NCBI GenBank assembly: GCA_030151245.1
Contig: JASLEF010000227.1
Span: 1 to 7,462 of the forward strand
Source: Ignatzschineria sp.
GTDB lineage: Bacteria > Pseudomonadota > Gammaproteobacteria > Cardiobacteriales > Wohlfahrtiimonadaceae
Direction: 5' to 3'
DNA length: 7,462 nt
Shown: positions 6,595-7,462 of the stretch, one piece after another
Position numbering within the stretch: position 1 is the first letter of the stretch
Layout: each line of letters opens with the position of its first letter
The notes under the pieces: generated by a model
What the model saw: only the letters and a program-made list of their open reading frames with translations
Database searches by the model: none
Told to the model about the DNA's origin: nothing
Made by a program: the position numbers and the translations under genes

Positions 6595-7380
6595 CTAAAG
6601 AGATGAAGCGAACATATATTCTTGAATTAAACGGGTTCCCGTAATACCAAGGAGTAAAATGACGGCAGTAAGAAGAATAAACTTCGTTGCAGCACGCCCC
6701 CTTAGTCCGTAATAACGGTGGGCGAATAGTATGCCCCCATATAAGATCCACGCAAGTCCTGTTAATACTGTTTTATGGATAAAATGTGGACTAAACCATT
6801 GATCAAAAAATGCGAAACTGGTTAATAAACTTAAAGTTAAGACAATAAATCCGATAAGAAGCAGTCTAAAGAGGAGTAATTCCATGCGCATAATCGGCGG
6901 TAATTTATTCATAATTGACTTCTTTTGCTTGAGTGCTCGGTCTCGTAAATAGACTAATAGCGCTTGCAGGGATGCCATTAATAAGATTGCGTAAGCAACA
7001 ATTGACGTTAAAATATGGGCGCTTAGCCAAGGAGATGGTGTACTAAAGCTCACCTCATTTGTCGAAAAGAGGGAAAAAGTTTGAATGATTGCGGCAAAAA
7101 TGGTGAGTCCTATTGCGGTATTAAGATGCCGTCTCACATAGGGAACGACAATTAAAAGCATGATAAAGACGGCCACCGATAACGCCTCAATAGCGCTGAC
7201 TTGATCGAAATCACCGCGCGCGATCTGATAGCTAAGCAGCGTTCCTTGCGATAGGATTCCAGCAATGAGCGTGATATAACTTAGCTGTAAACACCAATTG
7301 TGACCCTTTTTAAAAAGGGTGCATAATAAGAAGAGTGTTGACAAAAGATAGAGTCCAATATTGAGTGTTACTAACGTCAT
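6595..7380 (-). CDS. ypjD: CcsA-like inner-membrane protein, YpjD family
   Basis: The 261-residue protein has about eight hydrophobic segments and follows E. coli YpjD, a member of the cytochrome c assembly (CcsA/CcmC-like) superfamily whose role is not well defined. Matching stretches are WLSAHILTSIVAYAILLMASLQALL (118-142), LPPIMRMELLLFR (160-172), LTLSLLTS (181-188) and IHKTVLTGLAWILYGGILFAHRYYGLRGRAA (201-231). Candidate haem-ligating histidines are His122, His202 and His221. The tryptophan-rich WWD haem loop of true CcsA/CcmC is not visible, so I do not call it a haem exporter. In E. coli and many relatives ypjD is divergent from ffh, which would lie just beyond the right edge if the order holds here. 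The start at 7380 gives a full-length family N-terminus but has only a weak ribosome site. tatC follows in the same operon. Confidence 0.85.
   Translation of the reverse strand: MTLVTLNIGLYLLSTLFLLCTLFKKGHNWCLQLSYITLIAGILSQGTLLSYQIARGDFDQVSAIEALSVAVFIMLLIVVPYVRRHLNTAIGLTIFAAIIQTFSLFSTNEVSFSTPSPWLSAHILTSIVAYAILLMASLQALLVYLRDRALKQKKSIMNKLPPIMRMELLLFRLLLIGFIVLTLSLLTSFAFFDQWFSPHFIHKTVLTGLAWILYGGILFAHRYYGLRGRAATKFILLTAVILLLGITGTRLIQEYMFASSL
7303..7320. repeat. 18-bp perfect palindrome early in ypjD
   Basis: ACCCTTTTTAAAAAGGGT is a perfect palindrome covering exactly codons 21-26 of ypjD (Thr-Leu-Phe-Lys-Lys-Gly). In RNA it could form a 7-bp hairpin with a 4-base loop about 60 bases into the message. 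It may be only a coding coincidence. Confidence 0.6.
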
Positions 7381-7445
7381 GGTCTTAAGATACTTACCTT
7401 TTTATATCTAGGAGGGAACTTTAAACAAGTCCCTATTTCAAGTAA

Positions 7446-7451
7446 ACTATA
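7446..7451 (-). promoter_or_regulatory. Candidate -10 for ypjD-tatC
   Basis: The minus strand reads TATAGT here. Its -35 would lie beyond the window edge and cannot be checked. Transcription would start near 7439, giving a leader of about 60 bases. The remaining bases from 7381 to the edge hold no gene that I can see. Confidence 0.22.
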
Positions 7452-7462
7452 CAGTGATTTTA

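Noticed and set aside
1..7462. Defence island, prophage, insertion sequence, CRISPR, riboswitch or tRNA
   Set aside because: No transposase, integrase, repeat-spacer pattern, cloverleaf or known aptamer pattern was found by reading both strands. All genes belong to common core families.

Overview
This window reads as ordinary chromosomal housekeeping DNA from a fairly A+T-leaning Gram-negative bacterium, most likely a gammaproteobacterium. The evidence is a periplasmic lipoprotein carrier (LolA, which implies an outer membrane), a lolA-rarA gene pair like that of Escherichia coli, a GltS closely resembling the E. coli protein, and a YpjD-type membrane protein. The genus cannot be fixed from the sequence alone. 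A low-GC lineage such as Ignatzschineria/Wohlfahrtiimonas and relatives is a guess, not a result.

Layout from left to right: gltS (minus strand, sodium/glutamate symporter) is divergent from lolA-rarA (plus strand, genes overlapping by one base as TAATG). The lolA-rarA unit ends at a clear intrinsic terminator at 3628-3657. Four minus-strand genes follow. From upstream to downstream (right to left) they are ypjD, tatC, gltX and an osmC-like gene. ypjD and tatC are 20 bases apart and look like one operon. gltX has its own extended -10 promoter, and a GC-rich terminator separates it from the osmC-like gene. All seven genes appear intact. I see no rRNA, tRNA, CRISPR array, insertion sequence, prophage or defence gene.

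How the genes work together: LolA ferries lipoproteins across the periplasm. RarA acts at stalled replication forks. GltS imports glutamate and GltX charges tRNA-Glu. TatC is the receptor core of the twin-arginine export pathway, and YpjD is a CcsA-like membrane protein of uncertain role. The OsmC-like protein is probably a thiol-dependent protein linked to peroxide or stress handling.

I did not find a new multi-gene system. The most interesting points are at small scale. A long inverted repeat followed by a T-tract after tatC looks like a terminator with the gltX promoter and a perfect DnaA-box sequence nested inside it. LolA has an insertion of about 20 residues at the site of a functionally important arginine. 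tatC is not next to tatA/tatB. A nested dyad lies just upstream of the lolA promoter. The proposed osmC promoter overlaps the gltX terminator.
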